NCBI GenBank assembly: GCA_009911065.1
Contig: QXWR01000010.1
Coordinates: 58,611-122,610 of the forward strand
Source of the DNA: Clostridiaceae bacterium
GTDB lineage: Bacteria; Bacillota; Clostridia; Lachnospirales; Lachnospiraceae
Reading direction: 5' to 3'
Length of the DNA: 64,000 bases
Both the position numbers and the translations under genes were made by a program. Shown piece after piece: positions 24,709 to 33,522 of the stretch (positions are counted from its first letter, which is position 1; each line of letters opens with the position of its first letter). Under the pieces are notes generated by a model that saw nothing but the letters and a program-made list of their open reading frames with translations, ran no database searches and was not told the origin of the DNA.

Positions 24709-26655
24709 ATGGAAAGGAAATATCCAAACTTGTGTCGTCCAATTACCATTGGGGGCGTAACATTCCGAAACCGGATGTTCTCTGCTCCAATGGGAGGGAC
24801 TGATATTACAAACGATGGATGTATCGGGCCAAAATCTACGGCATTTTATGAACTTCGTGGAAAAGGCGGCGCTGGTGCAGTAACCGTAAGCGAGTGTATG
24901 GTGCATCCAGAAACAGACGGTTCTCATGCATACCATCTGGATACGAGTATTTTAAATTCACTTGCAGCAGCAACTTATACAGCCGATGCAATCCGGCGGC
25001 ACGGGGCCATTCCCAGCCTGGAACTTTCCCATTCTGGCATGTATGCAGGAACTTATATGACGGACAAAAGCAGGCAAAAGTCGATGAATCAGTGGGGACC
25101 ATCGGATACAACCCGTTCCGACGGCGTAGAAGTAAAAGCCCTGACAAAAAGCAAGATGGAAGAAATTGCGGCAGCATATGGAAACGTAGCGGGTCTTGCA
25201 AAAAGAGCGGGTTTTGAAATGATCATGATTCATGGGGGGCATGGCTGGCTGTTGAACCAGTTTTTCTCGCCCTATTTTAACCGGCGTACAGATGAATATG
25301 GCGGTTCTTTGGAAAACCGGTGCCGTTTTGCCATTGATGTGTTAAAAAGTGTCAGACAAGCAGTAGGACCCAAGTTTCCAATTGAGTTTCGTATGAGCGG
25401 TTCCGAGCTGTTTGACGATGGATACGATCTGGAAGAGGGCATACGTATTGCACAGCAAATCGAACCCTATATTGATTTGCTGCATGTATCGGCTGGGACG
25501 TATCAGCGGGGATTTGGGGATACACATCCATCCATGTTTAAAGAACATGGGTGCAATGTATATCTTGCAGCAGAGATTAAGAAACATATCTCCATACCAG
25601 TTGCCACCATTGGCGGGCTGAACAGTCCCAAACAGATGGAAGAAATCATTGCAGAGGGCAAGGCGGATGTGGTCTATATGGCAAGAGCGCTTCTTGCAGA
25701 TCCATTTTTGCCAAGAAAAGTCTCTGAAAACAGAGAGGAAGAGATTGTAAAATGTCTGCGGTGTTTCACCTGCATGGCAGAGCGGGCCGCAACTTCTACA
25801 AGAAGATGTACTGTAAATCCTTTGATTGGAAGAGAAATGGAGGGCGTGGAGATATTGCCTGCTCCAGTTAAGAAAAAAGTGCTGGTGGCCGGAGGCGGGC
25901 CAGGAGGTTTGTATGCAGCATATACCGCCGCACGCAGAGGGCATAAAGTAATCCTTTGTGAAAAGGAAGGGGAACTGGGAGGTATTTTAAAAAGCGAACA
26001 GGCCCTTCCATTTAAACATGAAATGTATGAACTTGCAGGAACCTATGCACAGATGGCAAAACAGGCTGGTGTGGAAATTCGGCTGAATACGGAAGTTACA
26101 AAGGAATATGTGGAGAAAGAACAAGCAGAAGCATTGATTATTGCCGTAGGTTCATCGCCGCTCATTCCGCCGATTCCAGGACTGGATGGGGAAAATGTTG
26201 TTATTGTAAACGATTATTACCAGAAAAAAGAGCAAATCGGAGAAAACGTGGTTATTTTAGGCGGCGGCCTTGCCGGGTGCGAGTGTGCAGTCCATTTGGG
26301 CATGGAAGGAAAGAACATACATCTGGTAGAAATGCGTGATGCATTGGCGCCAGATGCCAATGTAAGGCATCGTCCATTGCTGTTAAAAGAGATTGAAAAA
26401 TATGCAACGGTTCACACAAATTGTAAAGGATTGGAAGTTACAGCCGACGGAGTTTTGTGTGAACATAAACAGGATGGAAAACAGTTTGTGCCAGGTACAT
26501 CCGTTATCTGTGCTCTTGGCCAGCAATCCAGATCAGAAACTGTAGAAGAACTTCGAGACGCCGCCCCCTATACAGCGGTGATTGGGGACGCAGCGAAAGT
26601 TTCCACCATTACCAATGCAGTTTATTGGGGATATCATGCGGCACTGGATATTTAG
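24709..26655 (+). CDS. 2-enoate-reductase-type FMN/4Fe-4S/FAD oxidoreductase
   Basis: This 648-aa protein combines an old-yellow-enzyme TIM barrel (residues 1-340, with HGGHGWLLNQFFSPYFNRR), a 4Fe-4S site (CLRCFTC plus a Cys 12 residues later) and a C-terminal pyridine-nucleotide module (VLVAGGGPGGLYAA, GGGLAGCECAVHLG). This is the layout of 2,4-dienoyl-CoA reductase, 2-enoate reductase and the bile-acid enzymes BaiCD/BaiH. It probably reduces an activated C=C bond of an acid or steroid in the cytoplasm using NAD(P)H. It stands alone, without other bai genes, so bile-acid activity is not implied. Confidence 0.9.
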   Translation: MERKYPNLCRPITIGGVTFRNRMFSAPMGGTDITNDGCIGPKSTAFYELRGKGGAGAVTVSECMVHPETDGSHAYHLDTSILNSLAAATYTADAIRRHGAIPSLELSHSGMYAGTYMTDKSRQKSMNQWGPSDTTRSDGVEVKALTKSKMEEIAAAYGNVAGLAKRAGFEMIMIHGGHGWLLNQFFSPYFNRRTDEYGGSLENRCRFAIDVLKSVRQAVGPKFPIEFRMSGSELFDDGYDLEEGIRIAQQIEPYIDLLHVSAGTYQRGFGDTHPSMFKEHGCNVYLAAEIKKHISIPVATIGGLNSPKQMEEIIAEGKADVVYMARALLADPFLPRKVSENREEEIVKCLRCFTCMAERAATSTRRCTVNPLIGREMEGVEILPAPVKKKVLVAGGGPGGLYAAYTAARRGHKVILCEKEGELGGILKSEQALPFKHEMYELAGTYAQMAKQAGVEIRLNTEVTKEYVEKEQAEALIIAVGSSPLIPPIPGLDGENVVIVNDYYQKKEQIGENVVILGGGLAGCECAVHLGMEGKNIHLVEMRDALAPDANVRHRPLLLKEIEKYATVHTNCKGLEVTADGVLCEHKQDGKQFVPGTSVICALGQQSRSETVEELRDAAPYTAVIGDAAKVSTITNAVYWGYHAALDI

Positions 26656-26688
26656 TTACTTAGATAAATAATTTTTGCAGGTAAAGTC

Positions 26689-26718
26689 AAATGCCCTGTT
26701 GTTTACAGCGGGGTATTT
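26689..26718 (+). terminator. Possible terminator after the enoate-reductase gene
   Basis: AAATGCCC (26689-26696) can pair with GGGGTATTT (26710-26718) with a G-T pair around a loop; the T run after it is weak. Confidence 0.35.
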
Positions 26719-26765
26719 GGAAACTTATTTGAAGCCTGAGGAAAAGATTAGAAAGCTGTATCTAA

Positions 26766-26930
26766 CCGTTGTGGTTCTTCTGTGTGCAGGGCAGGTGGGA
26801 TTTGCGGTGCCAGTCCTTTTACTGGGTGGAGGAGCTGGAGGTGATTGAAAAGATCTGTAAAGCAGCGAAAGGGTATGGCCCAGATTACGACTGGGAGCAG
26901 ATTTATAAGAAACTGCCTTTGGAGGAATGA
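26766..26930 (+). pseudogene. C-terminal remnant of an unidentified gene
   Basis: A frame without an ATG reads protein-like sequence (EELEVIEKICKAAKGYGPDY, then DWEQIYKKLPLEE) to a TGA at 26928. Nothing upstream in the same frame extends it past a stop at 26763. It looks like the surviving tail of a cytosolic protein in a decayed spacer; the family is not recognised. Confidence 0.35.
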
Positions 26931-27591
26931 TATAGATTTGGAAAGAATTTTCAGACATGATTTCGTGTAGTGCTGCATTCACATGAATGCAACGCTGCAC
27001 GAAACAGAATATCCAACTTTACAAAACAAGATTTTTATGATTCACCATAGCCAAAAACTACCCGTCAAATGCTTACTCCCATTTAAAAAATTTTACAGAG
27101 ATACCAAAACAGATGAGGGTAACAGCACTCATAACAGTAACCGAAAGCAGCGCATTTTCAACCAACAATCCGATACTCAAAGTCGATATCATAGTCAAAA
27201 GCCAGCTTCCCAAAAACAAGAGGAAAGAACCACGTATTTTTATCCAGTCAGCAGGTGATTTATAAAGACAACGGTTTCTTCACATAGTTCTGAAACTTTA
27301 ATTTCTGGCTGATAATCGCCCTCCTGAAACTTAATGGCTTCTTCTCCATTTTGGCGTTCCCTCTCGATTTTCTTTCTTAACCCGTTTTGCAAGATTTCTA
27401 CCTGAAATGCAAGACGTATCATCTTGCATTGCTTTATATGAAATAATGTAAGGTTCTATTTTATCATAGCAAATAAAATTAGCAAGATAATGTTAGTTGA
27501 TATTGGCATTTCCCAAATCTCCCACAAAACAGAACGCACATCTGACAGAAAGTATTTCAGACACACTCTAGCCAATTAGAACACCCTTGTT
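26931..27591. other. Gene-poor spacer with decayed DNA
   Basis: No convincing gene lies here. A minus-strand frame at 27240-27422 (60 aa) is protein-like but lacks a ribosome site. The stretch ends with the second copy of the 17-bp repeat (27555-27571). Confidence 0.4.
27555..27571. repeat. 17-bp repeat, copy 2
   Basis: Identical to 19038-19054 (TTTCAGACACACTCTAG). Both copies lie in intergenic DNA near short decayed sequence. Confidence 0.45.
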
Positions 27592-28098
27592 TTATATAAC
27601 AACGGATATCTCTGTCTGTTCCGGGACTTTTTGCAGGCTTACTTCTCCTGCACTGTTATAGAGGACAGATGGCATTTCGGAGGTGTCAATATTGGAAGGA
27701 ATATGGACAGAATGGGCAATTTCTGTTTCCGTGTCTGATGTTTCTGGAGAAACGGGTTTTCCTTCTTTGCTGATCTGGATGGTATCGCTATTTGGTTTTT
27801 TCCTTTGTTCGATCTGGTTTTCAAGCTCTTTCTGATCTTCCCTGCGTTTTTCTATGATCTTTTCCTGTTGGGCTTTTGCTTTTTCATTTAGTTCATTGGT
27901 ATCTTCTTTCATTCCTTCTTTGGCTTTGGTTTCATATGCTTCTGCCTGATTTACCATATCCCCCGCATATCCCAGAGCTCGTTTTGCAGTGGCAGTATCT
28001 CCCTTTTGGACAGCCTGTCGATAGACACCCATGGCGGTATCAGACAGATTAATATTGGATTTGGCTCCAACCAACCCTTCCATCGTTTTCACATTCAT
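27592..28098 (-). CDS. Hypothetical coiled-coil protein after the LytTR/GHKL pair (168 aa)
   Basis: ATG 28098 (MNVKTMEGLVGAKSN) follows GGGAGGT by eight bases. The first 60 residues are Ala/Gly-rich and helical; residues about 60-105 are a strongly charged Lys/Glu coiled coil; the tail is Ser/Thr/Glu-rich. There is no signal peptide or membrane segment. Similar small proteins are common in Lachnospiraceae, but I know of no function. It lies 90 bases after the kinase gene on the same strand and is probably the last gene of that operon. Confidence 0.65.
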   Translation of the reverse strand: MNVKTMEGLVGAKSNINLSDTAMGVYRQAVQKGDTATAKRALGYAGDMVNQAEAYETKAKEGMKEDTNELNEKAKAQQEKIIEKRREDQKELENQIEQRKKPNSDTIQISKEGKPVSPETSDTETEIAHSVHIPSNIDTSEMPSVLYNSAGEVSLQKVPEQTEISVVI

Positions 28099-28188
28099 GA
28101 ACATGACCTCCCGATTTTGTATTTGGACGTTTTTATCAGCTTCTACTTTTTTCTTCGGCGGCAATGGAAACAATGTCAGGCGTTTGTT

Positions 28189-29589
28189 CTAAAAAGCCGT
28201 TTTCCTGTCATATGCGGGCGGAAGTTCCATTGGAATCAGGAAAGAAGCGATGAAGAAATCATCCTGCAGAGCCATATGCAGGGTGCCGTCATATTTCCGG
28301 AGCACATCCTGAACGTTCAAAAGACCAATACCGTGTCCATCGGCGGACCATTGATTGCGGAATTGTATCTTATCCATATCTTTAAGGTCTGTATTGTTTT
28401 TTATTTCCAGGAGAAAGCACTTTTTAACGGGTCCTGCCTGGATGCGAATCAGCCGGTCTTTTTCTGAAGAAAGTTTTCCACAGGCATCCAGCGCATTGTC
28501 CAACAGATTGCCAAAGAGCACGCACAGGTCAAATTCGTGAATGGTGCATGTGGGAGGAACCTGCACATCACATTCCCATCGAATGTGGCTGTCTTCTGCC
28601 AGTTTTCGTTTCTGATACAAAAGTGCATCTACCGCGCTGTTTCCAGTGTTTTCCTCTCCGGTTTCCAGATTTGCGCACTGCTCCATTCGTTTCAGGTAGT
28701 CTTCGATTTTTACCCATTCGCCACGTTTTAGGAGACCTGACAGGGCAATTAAATGATTTTTCATGTCATGGCGCAGACGTTCCGATTGACGGTACTGCTG
28801 CTCCAAAATCTGGAATGCCCTGATCTGGATATGATACCGGCTGCTTTTCTGCTGTTCTGTGCAGATGGTTTCCATCCCAAAAAGGTAACAACCTGCGGCA
28901 AACATGGACAGAGCAGTCAGGACGCACAATTCGCTGTGACTGAAGATCTGGTCATAATAGATACCCATATCAGCACGGCTTCGGACCAGAATACCGTTGG
29001 AGGCGCTCCAGTTGGCGATATCAATCACTGCTGTGATTCCAAGGAGGGGAGCAGACAGGATTCCATACCATTTTCTGTTTTTGTCGAAAAACAGGACATC
29101 AAGATTTAGATGGATACGAAGCTGCCAGAGGACAAGGAGAATCACAGCGGTACAGATACAGAGGATTTGGATGGATTCTGCCTGCCCAAGAACAGGAGCT
29201 GGGACATGCCATATCGTATGCAGGGCAAAGAGAAAAAGGCAGGACAGAAAGGACTCGCAGAAATTTGCAGTCAATGTGACAGCGGCGATTATCACAGAAG
29301 CAGTCAGCAGTTTTTTGGCAGCATGTGACTGGAAAAACAGGAAAACAGTTCCCAAAAAGAGAACATGTTTTAGCAGAACAAGAAGAATATAGGGAATCTG
29401 ATCGGTTCCATAAGCTTTCCACAACAAGCCGAAGGTTGCCTGACTGAAAAAAAGACAAAGAGGGAATGTCCATGGGCTGTATTTGCCAGACTTCAGATGT
29501 TTTTGACAAAGTTGGTCAATGGCCCATATAGAGGCAGCCAGACAGAGCAGCCAGAAAAAAAGATCTTTTTGAATGAAATGTGGTTTCAT
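28189..29589 (-). CDS. AgrC-like GHKL sensor histidine kinase
   Basis: This 466-aa protein has six or seven N-terminal membrane helices (residues about 10-230) and a cytoplasmic kinase. The phospho-accepting His is about residue 274 in RLRHDMKNHLIALSG; the ATP-binding GHKL domain has GNLLDNALDACGK and GIGLLNVQDVLRKYDG. The start at 29589 follows GGAGGT, and its ATG overlaps the stop of the response-regulator gene by four bases. Multi-helix GHKL kinases of this type usually sense secreted peptides. Confidence 0.88.
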   Translation of the reverse strand: MKPHFIQKDLFFWLLCLAASIWAIDQLCQKHLKSGKYSPWTFPLCLFFSQATFGLLWKAYGTDQIPYILLVLLKHVLFLGTVFLFFQSHAAKKLLTASVIIAAVTLTANFCESFLSCLFLFALHTIWHVPAPVLGQAESIQILCICTAVILLVLWQLRIHLNLDVLFFDKNRKWYGILSAPLLGITAVIDIANWSASNGILVRSRADMGIYYDQIFSHSELCVLTALSMFAAGCYLFGMETICTEQQKSSRYHIQIRAFQILEQQYRQSERLRHDMKNHLIALSGLLKRGEWVKIEDYLKRMEQCANLETGEENTGNSAVDALLYQKRKLAEDSHIRWECDVQVPPTCTIHEFDLCVLFGNLLDNALDACGKLSSEKDRLIRIQAGPVKKCFLLEIKNNTDLKDMDKIQFRNQWSADGHGIGLLNVQDVLRKYDGTLHMALQDDFFIASFLIPMELPPAYDRKTAF

Positions 29590-30302
29590 AGGATACCTCC
29601 GTTTGTTCGCATGCAGGTAAGCAGTTTTTGGCAGAAATCATCGTATCTTCTTTTAGCGATAGGGATTCGTTCTCCGTTGTCAAGAAGAAGTTCTTGCCGA
29701 TTGTAGGAATCGACACGGTTTAAGTTGATAAGAAAGCTTTTGTGGCAGCGAAAGAACCCTTTATCCTTTAGCTGGTTTTCCAGGACGCGAATCTGTTCAT
29801 AGTAGGAAAAGCATCCTTCCGTCCCATGTACATCTATCATACGACTGCGAATCTCAAAATATCGAATGTTGTCCAAAAAAACTTTTTGCTGCTGGCGTTC
29901 CCACCGAATAAGCAGATACTCCCGGGGATGCCTCTTGATTTTCTGAACAGCCCGCTGCAGGACGGTCTTTAACTTTTGATCATTCACTGGTTTTAGAAGG
30001 TAATGAAAAGCCTCCACATCATAAGCATTCCACACATATTTCTGACTGGATGAGACGAAGATCAGAATTTGGTCGGAGGCTTTTTGACGGAATATCCGGG
30101 CCGTTTTCATCCCGTCAAGTCCCTCCATCAGAATATCCAGAAACAGAATGTCAAAATCCAGAGCTTCCCTGAGCAGAGAACTTCCGCTGTAAAACTGCCG
30201 GATGGTATAGGGAATATTCATGCCATCCAAAATTTCCTGGATTCTTTTTGACAGAGTGCAGCACTGGAGTATTTCATCATCACATACGGCGATGGACAGC
30301 AT
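29586..30302 (-). CDS. AgrA-like LytTR response regulator
   Basis: ATG 30302 (MLSIAVCDDEILQ) has AGGTGATT upstream and gives 238 aa; the longer frame continues into unrelated AT-rich DNA. The receiver carries DDE at 8-10 and phospho-acceptor Asp56 (ILFLDILMEGLDG). The C-terminal LytTR DNA-binding domain starts near residue 135, with IRYFEIRSRMIDVHG and FFRCHKSFLINLNRV. It is the first gene of an operon with the AgrC-like kinase. No AgrD/AgrB peptide genes are nearby. Confidence 0.9.
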   Translation of the reverse strand: MLSIAVCDDEILQCCTLSKRIQEILDGMNIPYTIRQFYSGSSLLREALDFDILFLDILMEGLDGMKTARIFRQKASDQILIFVSSSQKYVWNAYDVEAFHYLLKPVNDQKLKTVLQRAVQKIKRHPREYLLIRWERQQQKVFLDNIRYFEIRSRMIDVHGTEGCFSYYEQIRVLENQLKDKGFFRCHKSFLINLNRVDSYNRQELLLDNGERIPIAKRRYDDFCQKLLTCMRTNGGIL

Positions 30303-30719
30303 AAGAATCACCTGCTTTTCTGAAAAATGGTTAAATGAATATCGCCAAAAATGGGTATAAAGTTTAGATTTTTGATGTAAACGGACAGATTTTTGCAGGG
30401 AACGGTGAACGGACGAATTTAGAATGTATTGAATATGAAACATCACGATGAATAAATCGAAACAAATCAGAAAAGTGATGTTTTGACAAAAAGAATTGTA
30501 AATATAGCACAAAAAATAAATGGTAAAATCGTAAATAATAAACAAAAAGACAGCTTTTATAAAATAGGTATTGAAATTCATATCTAAAAGTGGTAAGATA
30601 ATCCCAGTAAACATAGTGATGAATCTAAAATTGCAGGCCCGATACAGCGGTTTTAGAGTGGAGGAGTGTTCCGGATTGATTTCAGGAGGATTCAGAAAAT
30701 GGGAGGAGGAAGGATGTCA
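30303..30719. other. Divergent intergenic region with LytTR-type repeats
   Basis: This 417-base AT-rich region separates the minus-strand LytTR operon from the plus-strand catabolic cluster. Repeated [AG]AACGG motifs start at 30379, 30400 and 30407. The first two are 21 bases apart, the period expected for paired LytTR sites, and lie about 77-98 bases upstream of the regulator start. No gene is seen. Confidence 0.4.
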
Positions 30720-31817
30720 ATGAAACGGATAGCCATAGGGCAGGCGGGCGGCCCGACAGCGGTCATCAATACAAGTCTGGCTGGATTTATAGAAAATCTT
30801 CCAGGAAATACAGAGCTATACACGGTAGAAAATGGATATGAGGGATTGGCTGAGTCAAAGATTCAAAAGGCAGACAGAAAAAGGATACAAAAAATTCTGG
30901 ATGCAAAGTACGATTCCGGAGCATGTCTTGGTTCCGGACGATACGAATTTACAGAAGATAAGATGGTCCAGGCAGTGAAAAACCTGAAAGCGTATGGCGT
31001 GGATTCTCTGGCTTTTATTGGAGGAAATGGTACCATGGCTGCCCTGGAGAAGATGGAAGAAATTGCCAGAGCAGAAGGAATGGACCTTCAGGTAATTGGT
31101 ATTCCAAAGACTGTAGACAATGATTTGGGAATGACAGACCATGCACCAGGATTTGCCAGTGCAGCCAGACATGTGGCATATTCCGTCCGGGATATAGGCC
31201 GGGACTTGGAGTCTATGCGAAATTTTGAGAAGGTCCGGATTTTAGAAACCATGGGCCGGAATGCTGGCTGGCTGGCAGCAGCAGCGGGAGCTTTGATGGA
31301 AGAAGAAAAATGTATCATATGCTTACCAGAACAAAAAATCTCCCTAAAGAGTATGGCAGACGAGGTCCGAGAGAGACTGAAAAGTCAGGAAACCCTGGTT
31401 GTGGTGGTCAGCGAAGGCGTAGAGTGGGACGGAGCAAACCCCATATCACAGGCCATCATTGGAGGAAGGGTGGTCCTTGGAGGCGCGGCCACGTATCTGC
31501 AAGAGACGTTAAGGGCCAAGCTGGGGATGTTTGTCCGGTCAGAAAATTTGGGAATCAGCCAAAGGGCATTGTCTCTTTCCGTGTCAGAGACAGACCGGCA
31601 GGAGGCTTATCTGGTAGGAGCGAAAGCTGCAAAGCTGCTGGAAGAAAATATCAGCAGGAAGATGGTTTGTATTGAAAGAGAATCCAATATTCGTTATAAT
31701 GTTCATATCGGAAGCTGCGATTTGCAGAAAGTAAAGGATGCAGGTGAGCGGACAATGCCTTTGGAATTTATCAGGGACCGCCGGAAGTTTTATGAGTGGT
31801 TAAAACCATTGATTTAG
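30720..31817 (+). CDS. PFK-A-family sugar kinase with atypical active-site residues
   Basis: ATG 30720 lies nine bases after AGGAGGA; ATG 30714 is an alternative. The 365-aa protein has the PFK fold: GQAGGPTAVIN, GGNGT (Asn103 where E. coli PfkA has Asp), PKTVDND (129-135, catalytic Asp133; Lys130 as in PPi-type enzymes) and METMGRNAG-type motif near 178. By alignment to E. coli, Arg243 and Arg252 (the 6-phosphate pocket) match Arg273 and Arg282, but His249 is Ile279 and Arg162 is Lys171. The normal F6P-binding group is thus altered. In the first position of an aldolase/dehydrogenase/transporter cluster, it probably phosphorylates C1 of another acidic ketose. Numbering is by eye. Confidence 0.8.
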   Translation: MKRIAIGQAGGPTAVINTSLAGFIENLPGNTELYTVENGYEGLAESKIQKADRKRIQKILDAKYDSGACLGSGRYEFTEDKMVQAVKNLKAYGVDSLAFIGGNGTMAALEKMEEIARAEGMDLQVIGIPKTVDNDLGMTDHAPGFASAARHVAYSVRDIGRDLESMRNFEKVRILETMGRNAGWLAAAAGALMEEEKCIICLPEQKISLKSMADEVRERLKSQETLVVVVSEGVEWDGANPISQAIIGGRVVLGGAATYLQETLRAKLGMFVRSENLGISQRALSLSVSETDRQEAYLVGAKAAKLLEENISRKMVCIERESNIRYNVHIGSCDLQKVKDAGERTMPLEFIRDRRKFYEWLKPLI

Positions 31818-31864
31818 AAGTTTTGGTTTGATGCACACTGCACCTTAAGTCTAAGGAGGACGAT

Positions 31865-32599
31865 ATGGACAGGGAAGCTACCCTCAAAAAGCAGAACGGT
31901 GCATTATATAAACAGATAAAGGAACGTTTGGAGCAGGAGATACGAGACAGACGCTGGAAGCCTGGAGAGTCCATCCCCACAGAGCCGGAGTTAATGGAAC
32001 TTTATCAGGTAAGCCGGACAACAATCCGGCAGGCAGTATCTCTTTTGGAACAGGAAGGTCTTCTGGAACGCCATCAGGGCAGGGGAACCTTTGTCTGTCG
32101 TCCTAAAATGTTGGAAAGCCTTGCCAATCTTCGGGGATTTGCGGAGGAGGTGGCCAGAAAGGGTTATCATCCAAGCAGCAAGGTAATGGATTGGGGGATA
32201 AAGGACACATTGTTTTTTGAGAAAGGGAAGCTGAATCTTGACAAAAACGACCAGATTCTTTTGGTGGAGCGCATTCGCTTTATGGATGAGGTGCCAGTAG
32301 CTGTAGAGCGGACTTGCTGGCCGGAGGATATTGGAGCTATTTTTCAGAAATATGACTTAAATGTTATCAACTTTTATGAGATTTTGGAGAAGAACGGCAT
32401 TTATCTGAAAAAAAGCCGTGAAATCATCGGGGCAGTCAATGCCAGCATCTACGAGGCGGAGCTGTTGGGAGTGGAATACGGGATGGCCTTGTTAGAGATG
32501 AGTCGTACTACAACAGATGTGAACGGACGCGTCATTGAGTATGCCAGAACCCGGTACCGCAGCGATTATTATAATTATGAGATAGAGTTAAACCGATAG
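31865..32599 (+). CDS. GntR/HutC-family regulator with UTRA domain
   Basis: AAGGAGG precedes ATG 31865. Residues 10-75 are the GntR winged helix (QEIRDRRWKPGESIPTEPEL, then MELYQVSRTTIRQAVSLLEQ); residues about 95-240 are the UTRA ligand domain (VERIRFMDEVPVAVERTCW). HutC-type regulators usually repress the nearby catabolic operon and are released by a pathway intermediate. It sits between the kinase and aldolase genes and is the likely cluster regulator. Confidence 0.92.
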   Translation: MDREATLKKQNGALYKQIKERLEQEIRDRRWKPGESIPTEPELMELYQVSRTTIRQAVSLLEQEGLLERHQGRGTFVCRPKMLESLANLRGFAEEVARKGYHPSSKVMDWGIKDTLFFEKGKLNLDKNDQILLVERIRFMDEVPVAVERTCWPEDIGAIFQKYDLNVINFYEILEKNGIYLKKSREIIGAVNASIYEAELLGVEYGMALLEMSRTTTDVNGRVIEYARTRYRSDYYNYEIELNR

Positions 32600-32607
32600 G
32601 AGGAGAA

Positions 32608-33477
32608 ATGGGTTACATATCTGGGAAAATACTTTTGGAACATGCGGCGAAAAATCATTATGCCGTAGGCGCTTTCAGCGTACATAATGCAGAGACTGCC
32701 AAGGCGGTTTTGGCTGCTGCCCAAAAGGAAAATGCTCCGGTGATACTGATGATAGGACAGAAGGTGATTCAGTATATGGGGCTGAAACCAATGAAGGAAA
32801 TTGTGGACAGTCTGGCAAAAGATGTGGATGTTCCAATATGCGTGCATTTGGACCACAGCCGCACCTTTGAGCAGAATGTGCAGGCGATTCATGCTGGTTT
32901 TCAGTCGGTTATGTTTGACGGCTCCCAGCTTCCCTATGAGGAAAATGTGGAATTGACAAGGAGTATTGCCAAGATTGCCCACAGCCTTAATATGGGAATG
33001 GAAGGGGAGATCGGAAAGATCGGCGGAACAGAAGATGATATTACAGTAGAAGAAAAGGATGCCATGTTGACCACTGCAGAGGAAGCGCTGCAGTTTTCGG
33101 AAGACTCAGAAGTGGACTATTTGGCTGTGTCTATCGGAACCGCTCATGGGGTCTATAAAGTGGAGCCAAAGCTGAATTTTAAGCGTCTCCAGGAGATTAC
33201 CAGAGTTGTAAAGAAGCCAATTGTGCTTCATGGCGGTTCCGGGGTTCCTGATGAGCAGATACAACAGGTGATTTTAGGAGGAGTTGCTAAAGTGAATGTG
33301 GATACCGAGTTACGGCAGGCATTCACAGAAGGTTTGCGAGAGGCGCTGGCTGCCAGTCCGAAGGAAATTCATCCAGCCAATTATCTGACCGGGGCAATGA
33401 AGAAGATGGAAGAAAAGACCAGAGAAAAAATCAGACTTTTTGGAAGTGCAGGCATGGCTAAATTTTTTTTGACATAA
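32608..33477 (+). CDS. Class II (zinc) aldolase, fructose-bisphosphate/tagatose-bisphosphate type
   Basis: The 289-aa protein starts eight bases after the GntR gene and matches FbaA/GatY/KbaY-type aldolases. It has HLDHS (catalytic Asp82 and zinc His83), EGEIGKIGG near 132, GTAHGVY and LHGGSGVP (two more zinc His) and NVDTELR near the phosphate loop. It should split a ketose 1-phosphate into dihydroxyacetone phosphate and an aldehyde. Since the partner kinase seems not to be a normal PFK, the substrate may carry a sulfonate or carboxylate at C6 rather than a phosphate. Confidence 0.9.
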   Translation: MGYISGKILLEHAAKNHYAVGAFSVHNAETAKAVLAAAQKENAPVILMIGQKVIQYMGLKPMKEIVDSLAKDVDVPICVHLDHSRTFEQNVQAIHAGFQSVMFDGSQLPYEENVELTRSIAKIAHSLNMGMEGEIGKIGGTEDDITVEEKDAMLTTAEEALQFSEDSEVDYLAVSIGTAHGVYKVEPKLNFKRLQEITRVVKKPIVLHGGSGVPDEQIQQVILGGVAKVNVDTELRQAFTEGLREALAASPKEIHPANYLTGAMKKMEEKTREKIRLFGSAGMAKFFLT

Positions 33478-33522
33478 AACATCGTGATGAGTAAAATGAA
33501 TAAAGATATGACGGAGGAGCCT

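Noticed and set aside
24709..26655. Bile-acid 7-dehydroxylation gene (baiCD/baiH)
   Set aside because: The domain layout fits, but no other bai gene is nearby and the same layout is shared by many enoate and dienoyl-CoA reductases.
27240..27422. Minus-strand 60-codon frame with protein-like composition
   Set aside because: No ribosome site and no family; left within the decayed spacer.
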